From positions 54,070 to 118,069 of the forward strand of contig NZ_JAINDZ010000015.1 of NCBI RefSeq assembly GCF_019802345.1: DNA of 64,000 bases, in the 5' to 3' direction. The stretch is from Methylosinus sp. Sm6. Lineage in GTDB: Bacteria; Pseudomonadota; Alphaproteobacteria; Rhizobiales; Beijerinckiaceae. The notes below the pieces were generated by a model, which had not been told where the DNA came from, searched no databases, and saw only the letters and a program-made list of their open reading frames with translations. Made by a program: the position numbers and the translations under genes. Below, one piece after another: positions 47,470-56,788 of the stretch. Each line of letters begins with the position of its first letter. Positions within the stretch are counted from its first letter, which is position 1.

Positions 47470-48897
47470 CTAACGGAGCATCAGCCCGAGGATCTTATCG
47501 GCGATTTGCCCGAAGGGCGCGCGGAGAAGCGTGCTTGCGTTCCATCGCCCCTGGTCGAAAATGCCTTTGGCATGGCTGAGCGAGCGGAAGCCCTCTATGC
47601 CATGATAAGCGCCCATGCCGCTGGGCCCGACGCCGCCGAAGGGCAGATCGTCCTGCGCATAGTGCATCAGCGCGCCATTGATGGTGACGTTGCCGGAGGT
47701 GGTGCGCGTCAACGTCTTGCGGCGGTTCTCGCCGTTGTCGCCAAAATAGTAGAGCGCCAGCGGTCGCGGCCGAGCATTGACGTAAGCGACGGCCTCGTCG
47801 ATATCGCGATAGGGCAGGACTGGCAAGATGGGGCCGAAGATCTCTTCCTGCATGATCGCCATGTCGTCCGTCGCGCCGACGACGACCGTCGGCGGCATAG
47901 TGTGCGGACGGCGACGCGCCTCGTTCGGCCTTTGTCCGACTTCTATGATGCGCGCGCCTTTCGCACGAGCGTCTTCGAGCAAGCCGGTCAGACGCGCATA
48001 GTGATGGTCATTGACGATGGAGGTATAATCATCGCTCGCCGGACCATCTGGATACTGCACGGCTACCGCCTCGCCATAGGCGGCGACGAAGGCGTCGACC
48101 TCAGCCTCACCTATGAGCACATAGTCCGGAGCGACACAGGTTTGGCCCGCATTGGCGAGCTTGCCATAGGCGACGCCCGCCGCCGCGTGATCGATGGCGG
48201 CTCCCTCGCCGATGATCGCCGGAGACTTGCCGCCGAGCTCCAATGTCACGGGCACAAGGTTCTGGCTGGCCGCCTTCATGACCGCGCGCCCGACCGAGGC
48301 GCTACCGGTAAACACCAGATGGTCGAACGGCAGGGCGGAGAAGGCGGCGCCCACCGCTGCGTCGCCGGTCACCACCGCCACCTGCTCCTCGGGGAAGATT
48401 TCCGCGAGCAGCGTCCCGAGTAGATCGCTTGTCGCAGGCGTGAGCTCCGACGGCTTGATCATCGCCCGATTGCCGGCTGCAATCGCCGTGGCGAGCGGCA
48501 TCAGCGCCAGCGAGAAGGGATAATTCCACGGCGATATGACGCCGATGACGCCGAGCGGCTGATACTCGATGCGTGCGCTGCCGAGCTGGAAGGGCAGCGC
48601 GACATGCCGACGCGTCGGCCGCATGAAGCGGCGCAAATTGCGGTGAAGATAGTCGATGCCCATGACCAAGGTCATTATCTCCATCATCGCCGTTTCATGC
48701 CTCGAGCGATGGCCGAAGTCGGCGTTCGACGCCGCTTCAATGGCAGGTCGTCGGGCGATGACGGCGGCCCTGAGCCTCTTCAAATCAGCCCGGCGTCGGC
48801 CGAGCGGAGGCGGGCCATCGTGCAGGAAGGCGGCGCGCTGACGGGCGAGGATATCGCCGAATTGGGCGTCGGTTCGGATTTCGGAAGTGGCGTTCAT
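47470..48897 (-). CDS. Aldehyde dehydrogenase, coniferyl aldehyde dehydrogenase type
   Basis: This 475-residue NAD(P)-dependent enzyme oxidises an aldehyde to an acid. Motifs are the cofactor stretch VISPWNYPFSLALMPLATAIAAGN, FTGSASVGRAVMKAA, the catalytic glutamate in VTLELGGKSPAIIG and the nucleophile cysteine in NAGQTCVAPDYVLI. The C-terminus with PFGGVGPSGMGAYHGIEGFRSLSH is the coniferyl aldehyde dehydrogenase subgroup style. It is divergent from a TetR regulator with operators between them. Confidence 0.92.
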   Translation of the reverse strand: MNATSEIRTDAQFGDILARQRAAFLHDGPPPLGRRRADLKRLRAAVIARRPAIEAASNADFGHRSRHETAMMEIMTLVMGIDYLHRNLRRFMRPTRRHVALPFQLGSARIEYQPLGVIGVISPWNYPFSLALMPLATAIAAGNRAMIKPSELTPATSDLLGTLLAEIFPEEQVAVVTGDAAVGAAFSALPFDHLVFTGSASVGRAVMKAASQNLVPVTLELGGKSPAIIGEGAAIDHAAAGVAYGKLANAGQTCVAPDYVLIGEAEVDAFVAAYGEAVAVQYPDGPASDDYTSIVNDHHYARLTGLLEDARAKGARIIEVGQRPNEARRRPHTMPPTVVVGATDDMAIMQEEIFGPILPVLPYRDIDEAVAYVNARPRPLALYYFGDNGENRRKTLTRTTSGNVTINGALMHYAQDDLPFGGVGPSGMGAYHGIEGFRSLSHAKGIFDQGRWNASTLLRAPFGQIADKILGLMLR

Positions 48898-48912
48898 GGC
48901 GCTTCCTTCGAT

Positions 48913-48987
48913 GTTGACAGTGAAAACTTTCTCTCATTGACATAGGCCTAAAAGTAGGCGACGTCTACATATGTTGTCACTGACAAC
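48913..48987. promoter_or_regulatory. Paired TetR operators between the aldehyde dehydrogenase and tetR genes
   Basis: A perfect 15-base palindrome, GTTGTCA-C-TGACAAC, lies at 48973-48987, 11 bases before the tetR ATG. A 12-of-15 match, GTTGACA-G-TGAAAAC, lies at 48913-48927, 15 bases before the dehydrogenase start. Centres are 60 bases apart. The layout fits autoregulation and control of the divergent dehydrogenase by one TetR protein. Confidence 0.72.
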
Positions 48988-48998
48988 TTCGAGGACCC

Positions 48999-49601
48999 AT
49001 GCAGGAGACATCCGACCGCCCGTATCACCATGGGGACTTGAGACGGACGATTATCGAGACGGCGATGGGCATGCTGGACGAGGAGCAGGGCTGGCAATTC
49101 ACGCTGCGGGAGGTTGCGCGTCGCGCTGGCGTAAGCCATGCCGCTCCCTATAAGCACTTTTCCGACAAGGGCGCCCTGCTTGCTGAAATGTCCATGCTCG
49201 GCTTCGACCGCCTCCGTGAAAAACTGACGGCGGCCGAGCGCCGCCCGTTCGCCTCGCACCGCGAGGAGCTATTTGCTTTGGCGCATGCTTATGTCGGGTT
49301 CGGAACGTCCAATCCGGCTCTCTACCGGCTGATGTTCGGCGCCGATGCGGGCAAGGCGGCGGATATCCACTCGGGCGAACGCGCGCTCGCTGCATTCGGC
49401 GTCATGCTCGAAACGCTGGAGCGCGGACAGAAGGAAGGCGTCTTACGAAAACGGCCCATTCAAGGTCAAGCAACGACATGCTGGGCGCTGGTGCACGGGC
49501 TCACCATGCTCGCCATCGGCGGATTGCTTCCGCCCGCGAAAGTCGGACCGGACGCCATGGAGGCAGCGCTCGCTGCACTGCTCGAAGGGCTAGAGGAGTG
49601 A
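48999..49601 (+). CDS. TetR/AcrR-family regulator
   Basis: This 200-residue protein has the N-terminal helix-turn-helix (RRTIIETAMGMLDEEQGWQFTLREVARRAGVSHAAPYKHFSDKGALLAEM, about residues 14-62). A TetR_C-like ligand domain follows (SNPALYRLMFGADAG). It starts divergently from the aldehyde dehydrogenase gene and probably represses it, with an aldehyde or aromatic compound as inducer (inference). Confidence 0.92.
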   Translation: MQETSDRPYHHGDLRRTIIETAMGMLDEEQGWQFTLREVARRAGVSHAAPYKHFSDKGALLAEMSMLGFDRLREKLTAAERRPFASHREELFALAHAYVGFGTSNPALYRLMFGADAGKAADIHSGERALAAFGVMLETLERGQKEGVLRKRPIQGQATTCWALVHGLTMLAIGGLLPPAKVGPDAMEAALAALLEGLEE

Positions 49602-49980
49602 AGTCGAGCCGCCAATGGAACCCGCACGAATGTCAATCACGCTCGGCGCATTGCTGCGGCAGAAAGAATGGCGACGGCGCACCTATGTAGTGGGTTCTGC
49701 GTAAACCGGATATTCGAAGCGCCGCTTGCGCATGCGAGCGGCTGAACATAGCCGCCCACAGAAGAAGAAGCGCGTCAGCCGAAGGGTATCGGCCCAGCCC
49801 CTCGATGAAGGATTGGAGAGGAGACGGATCGTGCCCCTTGGAGAGGTGTAGCAGCGGCGCTCGGGCGCGCGGAGCGGAGGCCGTAGGCCGCCGCGCAGCG
49901 CGTCCGAGTGCCGCTGGGCGGTCATCGGCGGTTCTCCGGTAGCATCGGTTTGCGATTCGAAACGCAACCGAGGAACACCG
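49602..49980. other. Intergenic stretch before the IS256 remnant
   Basis: No supported gene is seen. The last 100 bases or so, up to ATG 49981, look like the untranslated left end of an IS256-type element. Confidence 0.4.
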
Positions 49981-50185
49981 ATGACCGACGAGATGATGAA
50001 CCTTCGCGCCCTGCTGGAAAAGTCCCCGGACGCGGATTTCCTGCGTGAGATGATCGGCTTCGCCGCCGAGCGGCTGATGGAGCTCGAAGTCGGCGCCCTG
50101 ACCGGCGCCGCCCACGGCGAGCGCTCGGCGGACCGCCGTGTTCAGCGCAACGGCTATCGTGATCGCGATTGGGAGACGCGCGCCT
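49981..50185 (+). pseudogene. IS256-family transposase, N-terminal remnant
   Basis: The first 68 codons read as an IS256-family transposase start ([28 protein letters not shown], then [17 protein letters not shown]). The similarity ends abruptly near 50185 and the rest of the element, about 1 kb, is missing. It marks a past insertion or deletion next to the ArsR operon. Confidence 0.85.
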
Positions 50186-50347
50186 CTTGGAGGTTCGGGT
50201 CGGCTGGACACCAACCCCGTTACGCCGCTCTCCTCACGCCGTCATCACCCACTTTCCGGCATAGCTCGTCTTGTCGGCGCCTTCGTCCTTCCGCAGAGGC
50301 GTGGCCCTTTATTCTGCACTCCATCTTGACAACCGACGTCGCGGGCG

Positions 50348-50710
50348 ATGATATTTAATAAGATGATTAAATGTTCTGAGGCGACGCTCGACACGGTCTT
50401 TCACGCTCTGGCCGACCCGCACCGGAGGGCGATCCTGCGCATGCTGACCGAACACGAGCGCAGCATTGGAGAAATCGTTCCCGCATTTCCGATCTCCTTC
50501 GTCGCTGTCTCCAACCACATGAAGGTGCTGGAACGAGCGGGTCTCGTCATCCGACGCAAGCAGGGCCGTCATCAGATGTGCAGCCTCGACCGCCGTGGTC
50601 TCGACGCCGCCCGGAACTGGCTCGATGCGCATGAACGCTTTTGGAGCGAGCGCCTCGACGCCCTGGATGCCGTGGTCGCTCAGATGAAGGCGGAGGACAC
50701 GGGCCCCTAG
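50348..50710 (+). CDS. ArsR-family regulator of the AHSA1-associated type
   Basis: This 120-residue winged-helix protein has [65 protein letters not shown], the ArsR/SmtB fold without metal-binding cysteines (split into helix blocks about residues 12-78). This subtype typically precedes SRPBCC (AHSA1) genes, and indeed one follows after the transporter gene. It probably regulates this operon. Confidence 0.88.
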   Translation: MIFNKMIKCSEATLDTVFHALADPHRRAILRMLTEHERSIGEIVPAFPISFVAVSNHMKVLERAGLVIRRKQGRHQMCSLDRRGLDAARNWLDAHERFWSERLDALDAVVAQMKAEDTGP

Positions 50711-50751
50711 GAGTCGGGCGTCAACCGGTAGAAACAAGATGGAGGAAGCGC

Positions 50752-52449
50752 TTGACCCAGAATGCCCTCTCGAGCGAACGGGCCACAACGTCCGTGCCCG
50801 CGCCCGCCGCCGACCAGGCGGCCGATCCCGGAAGCCTGCGCCGGGTGGTGGTGGCCTCCTCTCTCGGAGCCATCTTCGAAGCTTATGACCTCGTGCTCTA
50901 CGGGCCGATGGCCGCGATCGTCGCCGCCGAGTTCTTCTCCGGGCTCGATCCCGCCTATGCCTATATCTTCACTTTGCTCTCCGCCGCCGTGACCTATGTC
51001 GCCCGCCCATTCGGCGGGCTGGTGTTCGGCCCCCTCGGCGACCGCGCCGGGCGCAAATTCACCTTTCTACTCACCATCCTGATCATGGGCCTGTCGACCG
51101 TGCTCATCGGCTTGCTGCCGAGCTACGCGGCGATAGGGGTCGCCTCGCCGCTGCTGTTCATGGCGTTGCGCATTCTGCAGGGCCTTGCCTATGGCGGCGA
51201 GTTCGGCGGCGCAGTCACCTATATCGCCGAATATGCCCCCGCCCACCGGCGCGGCTTCGCCACCAGCGCGATCGCCGTCACCGCGGCGAGCGGCCTGGCT
51301 CTGGCGATCCTGGTCGTGCTCGCCTGCGAGCTGGCGCTCGGAAAGACGGCGTTCGAGGCCTGGGGCTGGCGCATTCCATTCCTGCTCTCCGCCGTGCTCA
51401 TGCTGGTCTCGGTCTATATCCGGCTGCGCTTGCAGGAATCTCCGGTGTTCCTGGCCATGAAGCGGTCGGGCGGCGGCTCGCGGACGCCGCTACGCGAGGC
51501 GTTCGGCCGCTGGGACCATCTGCGCGTAGCGCTGCTCGTCCTGTTCGGCGCCGCCGCTGGCCAGTCGGTCGCGATCGCGACCGGCTCCTATCCGATCTAC
51601 CTCCTGGCGTTGAACCTCAAGATCGATCCCTTCCTGCTGCACTACACCATCCTCGGCTACAGCGTGGTCTTCATCGCCGCCATGATCCTGGCGGGCTGGC
51701 TGTCGGATCGGATCGGCCGCAAGCCCGTCGTGCTCGCCGGCTTCATCGGCACGGCGCTCGCCGCCTATCCGGTGTTCCTCGGCGTCACCCACTATGCGCA
51801 CCCGCGCCTTGCGGCGGCGATGACCACGCATCCGGTGACGGTGGCGGCCGACCCGGCGACGTGCAGCCCCCAGTTCGATCCGTTCGGCCTCGCCGAGTTC
51901 CGCAACCCCTGCGACATCGCCCGGCGCGCCGTCGCCAAGCTCGGCGTGCCCTACGCCAATCGCGCAGCGTCGCCGGGCCGCGTCGCTGAGGTGGAGATCG
52001 GCGCCGCGGTGGTTCCCGCCTTCGAGGGCGTCGGGCTCGACCGGGCGGCCTTCACGCAGCAGGCCAAGGCCTTCGACGTCGCCCTCGCCGCTGCGTTGGC
52101 CGATGCGGGATATCCTGCCCGCGCCGCGCCGGAGTTGACCAATGTGTCGATGCTGATCACGCTCATGGCCGCCCTCAGCGTCTTCGTCGCAATGGCGTCC
52201 GCCCCGCTTTCGGCCTGGATGGCGGAGATGTTCCCGACCCGCATCCGCACCACGGCCTTCGCGATGTCCTACAATATCGGCGGCTGGTTCGGCGGCTTCC
52301 TGCCGGCGATCTCCTTCGCCGCCTTCACGGCCACGGGCGATCTCTATGCGGGCCTGTGGTACGCGGCCGGCGTCCTGCTGGTCGCCCTCATCGTCGGAGG
52401 ACTGTTCCTGCCCGAGACACGCGGCCGCGCCCTGGAGAACGTGACATGA
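50752..52449 (+). CDS. MFS transporter, metabolite:H+ symporter type
   Basis: This 565-residue protein has the MHS layout: ASSLGAIFEAYDLVLYG in helix 1, RPFGGLVFGPLGDRAGRK (MFS loop motif), LAYGGEFGGAVTYIAEYAP and AWGWRIPFLLSA. A roughly 120-residue soluble insert interrupts the second half (about residues 355-460). TTG 50752 is chosen as start because GGAGG lies 6-7 bases upstream. Its TGA overlaps the next ATG. Likely substrate: an organic or aromatic acid (family inference). Confidence 0.87.
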   Translation: MTQNALSSERATTSVPAPAADQAADPGSLRRVVVASSLGAIFEAYDLVLYGPMAAIVAAEFFSGLDPAYAYIFTLLSAAVTYVARPFGGLVFGPLGDRAGRKFTFLLTILIMGLSTVLIGLLPSYAAIGVASPLLFMALRILQGLAYGGEFGGAVTYIAEYAPAHRRGFATSAIAVTAASGLALAILVVLACELALGKTAFEAWGWRIPFLLSAVLMLVSVYIRLRLQESPVFLAMKRSGGGSRTPLREAFGRWDHLRVALLVLFGAAAGQSVAIATGSYPIYLLALNLKIDPFLLHYTILGYSVVFIAAMILAGWLSDRIGRKPVVLAGFIGTALAAYPVFLGVTHYAHPRLAAAMTTHPVTVAADPATCSPQFDPFGLAEFRNPCDIARRAVAKLGVPYANRAASPGRVAEVEIGAAVVPAFEGVGLDRAAFTQQAKAFDVALAAALADAGYPARAAPELTNVSMLITLMAALSVFVAMASAPLSAWMAEMFPTRIRTTAFAMSYNIGGWFGGFLPAISFAAFTATGDLYAGLWYAAGVLLVALIVGGLFLPETRGRALENVT

Positions 52450-53600
52450 CCGGCGCCGCGGGTCGCCCGGTCTCGCTCGTCCTGGTCCGCCGCGTCAATG
52501 CGCCGGCGGGACGGATATTCGCCGCCTGGACGGACCCGAAATGGCTGGTCCGCTGGCTGATTCCGGGAGCCGGGGCGCTGCGGGAGGCGGTCATCGACCC
52601 GCGTCCGGGCGGCGCATACCGGCTGGAGGGCCTCGATCCGGATGGAACGCGCTATCGGCTCTGCGGCCGTTACATCGAGGTCGCGCCGGAGCGGCGGATC
52701 GCCTTGAGCTGGGAATATGAGGGCGCCGCAGCCGGCTTGTGCGGGCCGCCGACGCGGGTCGACGTCGATCTGCGCCCATTGGGCGCCGACGCTTGCGAGC
52801 TGACGCTCACCCACGGCGAGCTAAAGGGGGAGGATGCGGCCGCGACGCACCGCATATTGTGGACGATCTGCCTCGACCGGCTCGTCTGGTCGCTCGTTCC
52901 CCCGCCGGACGAGCCCGCCTTTCGCCCATCGCTCGGGGCGATCGCCGAGCTCTATGGCGAGTCGCACCGCTCGCTGCAGGACGCCTTCGACAGCCGGCCG
53001 CTGGCCAACGCCCTGCGCAAGATGATGGTGACGAGCACGCTGACCGCCGAGCACAGGGCCTTCATCGCCGGACGGGACATGGTGTTCCTCACCACCGTCG
53101 ACCATCGCGGCTTTCCGACCTGTTCCTACAAGGGCGGGGCGCCGGGATTCGTTCGAGCGCCAGACGACGACACCCTCGTCTTGCCGAGCTATGACGGCAA
53201 CGGCATGTATCTCTCCGCGGGCAATGTCGCCGCCAATGCGAAGGTCGGACTGCTGTTCATCGATTTCGAGCAGCCGCACCGGCTGCGCATCCACGGCGCC
53301 GCGCGCCTCGTGCGCGACGAGGCGGAGCTCGCCGCCTTTCCCGGCGCGGAGCTTTTGCTGGTGGTGAAGGTCTATGAGGCCTTCGTGAACTGCTCGCGCT
53401 ATGTGCATCGCTATCAGCGCACGGAAACATCCCCCTTCGTGCCGGGCGAGCCGCGCGGGGACGAGATGGCGCCCTGGAAGAATCTGGACGTCCTCCGCGA
53501 CGTCCTCCCGGGCCGGGATCGGGTTCGGCGCGAGGAGGCGGGATCGAGATCCATGACGCGCGAGGAGTATCTGGCGCGCCTGAAGCGCGGGGAGACTTGA
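52446..53600 (+). CDS. SRPBCC (AHSA1) domain fused to PNPOx-like flavin-binding domain
   Basis: This 384-residue protein joins an AHSA1-type SRPBCC domain ([25 protein letters not shown] to [13 protein letters not shown], about residues 12-155) to a pyridoxamine-phosphate-oxidase-like split barrel ([26 protein letters not shown], about 210-330). A short linker, [19 protein letters not shown], joins them. The fusion of a hydrophobic-ligand cup and a flavin-type barrel suggests reduction or sensing of a small molecule. It overlaps the MFS gene and is the last gene of the ArsR operon. Confidence 0.85.
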   Translation: MTGAAGRPVSLVLVRRVNAPAGRIFAAWTDPKWLVRWLIPGAGALREAVIDPRPGGAYRLEGLDPDGTRYRLCGRYIEVAPERRIALSWEYEGAAAGLCGPPTRVDVDLRPLGADACELTLTHGELKGEDAAATHRILWTICLDRLVWSLVPPPDEPAFRPSLGAIAELYGESHRSLQDAFDSRPLANALRKMMVTSTLTAEHRAFIAGRDMVFLTTVDHRGFPTCSYKGGAPGFVRAPDDDTLVLPSYDGNGMYLSAGNVAANAKVGLLFIDFEQPHRLRIHGAARLVRDEAELAAFPGAELLLVVKVYEAFVNCSRYVHRYQRTETSPFVPGEPRGDEMAPWKNLDVLRDVLPGRDRVRREEAGSRSMTREEYLARLKRGET

Positions 53601-53743
53601 GAGTCCGCCTCTCCTCCTGCTGGGTTTCGTCGCGGATCACGGCCCGGCGGAGAGAGAGCCGGCCCTGGAAATTCGGACAGTAGCTTGAGTGGATTTTCTG
53701 CCTGACAGCGGCGAGGATTCTCGCTGCGAATCAGGAGCATTCG

Positions 53744-54046
53744 ATGACGAAGCGGAGCCGCCGGACGCATTCTCCGGCCTTCAAGGCGAAAGTGGCTTTG
53801 GCCGCGATCAAGGGCGAGAAGACGCTGGCCGAGTTGGCGCAGCAGTTCGACGTCCACCCGAACCAGATCACCACGTGGCGGAGCCAGTTGCTGGAAGGCG
53901 CGGCCGGCGTTTTCGGGCCGGAGAAGACGGAGCCGAAGGAGGCCGCCGTCGACCTGAAGGGGCTTCACGCGAAGATCGGCGAACTGACGCTGGCGAACGA
54001 TTTTTTGTCCGGCGCGCTCACAAAAGCGGGATTGCTGAGCGCATAA
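53744..54046 (+). mobile_element. IS3-family transposase OrfA
   Basis: This 100-residue protein is an IS3 Orf[45 protein letters not shown] (helix-turn-helix) and the leucine-zipper-like tail. It appears intact. The partner OrfB that should follow is truncated after about 33 codons, so the element cannot move alone. Confidence 0.92.
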
Positions 54047-54048
54047 AG

Positions 54049-54400
54049 ATGATTGACCGTAAGCACGATCTTCCGATCGCCCGGCAAGCGAAGGCGCTGG
54101 GCGTCGCCCGCAGCTCCGTCTACTACAAGCTGCGGCCGGTTTCTGCCGAAGGCCGGCGTGTTCGAGGCGTTCTTCGACACGCTCGCGTCGATGAGCGCTT
54201 CCGCCCATCTCATCCAAATGTTCGACTCGACGATCGTCCGCGCTCACGTCTCCGCCGCTGGCGCAAAAGGGGGGCAAGAGGGGCAAGCGCTCGGGCGCTC
54301 GCGCGGCGGCTTCACGACGAAAATCCACGCGAAAGCCGATGCCTCGGGAACGGTCATCGGCTTCGACCTGACCGGCGGCGAGGCTTCCAGCGGGTATGCG
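54049..54400 (+). pseudogene. Chimera of truncated IS3 OrfB and an internal IS5 transposase fragment
   Basis: 54049-54147 encodes an OrfB start ([20 protein letters not shown]). It then joins, out of frame, an internal IS5-family piece at about 54147-54400 with [35 protein letters not shown] and [18 protein letters not shown]. Both lack their ends, so this is a junction of two broken elements. Confidence 0.85.
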
Positions 54401-54410
54401 GGAGAAGATC

Positions 54411-54683
54411 ACCAAGCGGACGGTCGAGGCGATCGAGCCTTCGGTGCGTGACACCTTGTCTTTGGGACAGCGAGATTCCCGGATTTGGCTGCAAGGTGAC
54501 CCCTAAAGGGGGCCGCATCTACCTCCTGCAATACAGCCAGGGCGGCCGAGACCATCGCGTGACGGTCGGCCGACACGGCGTCGAGTTCACCGCCGAGCAG
54601 GCAAGAAACGAAGCGCGCCGCCTGGACACGCTCCGACTTGCCTCCTCCTTGCTGTCCTCTGCTAGAAAAGGGCGGTCGGCATA
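54411..54683 (+). pseudogene. Site-specific integrase, N-terminal fragment with frameshift
   Basis: The fragment starts [20 protein letters not shown], then after a one-base shift near 54466 reads [20 protein letters not shown] and VTVGRHGVEFTAEQARNEAR. This is the N-terminal arm (DUF4102-like) of P4-type tyrosine integrases that insert islands at tRNA genes. The catalytic domain is missing. Confidence 0.82.
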
Positions 54684-54744
54684 AGCCTTCGCTCCCAGCT
54701 TACGCCCTTTTGCCGATGGAAGAGTGATCGGCCGACACGGCGTC
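54566..54744. repeat. 17-base direct repeat bracketing the integrase remnant's end
   Basis: TCGGCCGACACGGCGTC occurs at 54566-54582 (inside the integrase fragment) and again at 54728-54744. The second copy touches the stop codon of the SGNH gene. The repeat may be a recombination or deletion scar. Confidence 0.6.
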
Positions 54745-56788
54745 ACGGCGTCGAGAACGTCGCCCGGAACCGAAAGACCTCGCCGAATATCGGAAGCGCG
54801 TCGGCGAACCCGCCCGAGTTCACGCAATATTCGATCTCCCTGCGATGCGCGCTCCAGTCGAAATCCTGCTCGGGCCAATGGATCGTCACCTCTTGGCCGG
54901 CACCGACGAGCGCCTCTTCGGGCACGTCGATAACGAAGCTGACCCAGGACCGCGCGGGCGCCAGCGCGGCAATCGCACGTCCGTTCACTCTTACCTCTGG
55001 TCCGCATCCAGGCGTCGGATCGAATGCGAGCCGATAGGTGATCTTCAGCGTCACGCGCGCGGACTGCGGCGCGATCAAACGGAAGCGGCTGACCGGCTCG
55101 CAGGAGCGAAAGAAGCCGACAGGCAAGCCCAAGCCATGGCCGAATCGTGAACGGAAGGTGCGGGCGCGATATTGGTAGTCGAGCAGGTCGACGCCTTTCG
55201 ACGGAGTGAAATGTTCGGCCAGCATCAATTCGCTCAGGGCCGCCGCCTCCGCCTCCTCGAGCACGCTCGACAGCGCGCGATTCAACGGCGTCTCTTCGAA
55301 TTTGTCCCATTCCGTCGGATTGCGTGGATGCAGGTAGCGATTCACGACGGCCTTCTTCGCCAATCGCTCGAAGCTCTCGCACATCCAACGAGGAGCTCGT
55401 CGATTGACGACGTCCAGCAGCGAGTGGATGTCGTCGCGGATCTGCGGAAAGATCTCGACCGCCTTGCGCACATGAAAACCGATTTCGGCGTCGCTCTGGC
55501 CATGATGAGCATTGTGCACGGCGGCGAGAAGATGCGCCAGGGCCTCGTCCTCGGGAGGAAATTCCGATGGTGGGCTCTCGGGCGTCGCGGCAGGCAAGTC
55601 GAAAGCCGACTGCAAATGCGAGAATATCTCCTGCACCGAGTCGAGCAGCCCTTCCCTGGAGAGATGGCAGTAATCCATGAAGTAGCGCTCGCGCCCGTCG
55701 ACGGCGAATCTCTCGCGTTGGTCGAACACGCGCATGCCCGACGCGGTGGCTGCGCGCTCCAAGGCGTCCTGCAGCGACGCCGGACAGCGCGGCCCCGTCG
55801 GGATCGGCAGACCCACCAACGCATCACGCGACTTTTCCAGCTCCCGCCGCGCGTCGGCCGGACGGTTCTGCGCGAGCGCGACCTGCGCCCGAATCTCGAA
55901 TGTATCCGCGCCCGAGCCGCCGTCGATCGCACCCATCTCATTTGCGATCTCGAGCGCATGGGCGAGATCGCCTTCGGCGAGCGCGCGCTCGGCTTCCTCG
56001 CGCAACCTATACCAGCGGCCATGCCCGCCGCCGGGCAGAAACGGAATTGCGACGCCGGGCTCGTTACGCCAGCGTCCCAGATTCCAATCCGGAACGATCA
56101 TTAGCGTCTTCCCGGCCTCCGCGAGCCGCGCCAACCGATGCGCGATTCGCTCCGCTGCTGCCGGCAGAAGCTCTTCGAGGAACAAGCGATGGCTTTCCTG
56201 ATAGTAGCGATCGAGATTGGCGAGAAGCCAATCCATGTGCCGCGGTTCGAGCTCGCCGCGATTGACCCAATTGTTCCCGCCCCAGAAGACGACGAAATCC
56301 GGTTCCAGACACTTCGCTTTGTCGATCAAGTCGAGCATTGCGAATTGATTGATATCGATCCGAGCCAAGTCGACGACCTCGAACCGCCCCGGATAGGCGG
56401 ATTCGAGCCGGGTTCGAAGCATGCGCGCCGGAGTGACCGCCGGGTCGAAAAAATAGCCTCGCGCAACGGATTCGCCTATGAGCAGAATGCGAGTCTTACC
56501 GTCGGCTTTCGGCGGAATGAATTCGACATCGGCCCAGCATCGCCATTCCTCGAATCGCTCGATCTGCCGTGTCCAGCCGCCGTCGGCGGACGCCTTCCAG
56601 ACGCCGATGGTTTTCGATTCGCTCGTTCGAACCGGCGCCTCGCACTTCTTTTCTGCGTCTATGCGCGAGCGCAGACGTTGCATGAGCGCCAAGCTCATCG
56701 CCCCTTCGCGACCGCGCAGATGTTTTGCGAGCTCCGTCGCGAGAAACTTCGTCCTGTCGAAATCTTCCACGAGACCGTCCTCGTTCAC
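54743..56788 (-). CDS. SGNH/GDSL-hydrolase-fold protein with TPR-like and C-terminal beta regions
   Basis: This 681-residue protein has an SGNH domain: block I RILLIGESVARGYFFDP (Ser about residue 107), block III FVVFWGGNNWVNRG and block V YFMDYCHLSREGLLD. TPR-like helices lie between blocks III and V (REEAERALAEGDLAHALEIA). The C-terminal 150 residues look like a beta-sandwich (SRFRLIAPQSARVTLKITYRL). GTG 56788 is preferred as start because it overlaps the carbamoyltransferase TGA by four bases (GTGA). SGNH enzymes are esterases or acyltransferases; the substrate here is unknown. Last gene of the methanobactin-linked run. Confidence 0.8.
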   Translation of the reverse strand: MNEDGLVEDFDRTKFLATELAKHLRGREGAMSLALMQRLRSRIDAEKKCEAPVRTSESKTIGVWKASADGGWTRQIERFEEWRCWADVEFIPPKADGKTRILLIGESVARGYFFDPAVTPARMLRTRLESAYPGRFEVVDLARIDINQFAMLDLIDKAKCLEPDFVVFWGGNNWVNRGELEPRHMDWLLANLDRYYQESHRLFLEELLPAAAERIAHRLARLAEAGKTLMIVPDWNLGRWRNEPGVAIPFLPGGGHGRWYRLREEAERALAEGDLAHALEIANEMGAIDGGSGADTFEIRAQVALAQNRPADARRELEKSRDALVGLPIPTGPRCPASLQDALERAATASGMRVFDQRERFAVDGRERYFMDYCHLSREGLLDSVQEIFSHLQSAFDLPAATPESPPSEFPPEDEALAHLLAAVHNAHHGQSDAEIGFHVRKAVEIFPQIRDDIHSLLDVVNRRAPRWMCESFERLAKKAVVNRYLHPRNPTEWDKFEETPLNRALSSVLEEAEAAALSELMLAEHFTPSKGVDLLDYQYRARTFRSRFGHGLGLPVGFFRSCEPVSRFRLIAPQSARVTLKITYRLAFDPTPGCGPEVRVNGRAIAALAPARSWVSFVIDVPEEALVGAGQEVTIHWPEQDFDWSAHRREIEYCVNSGGFADALPIFGEVFRFRATFSTP

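Noticed and set aside
49683..49967. 94-codon minus-strand open frame beside the IS256 remnant
   Set aside because: No recognisable domain and it overlaps the untranslated end of the element; could be a low-complexity artefact.
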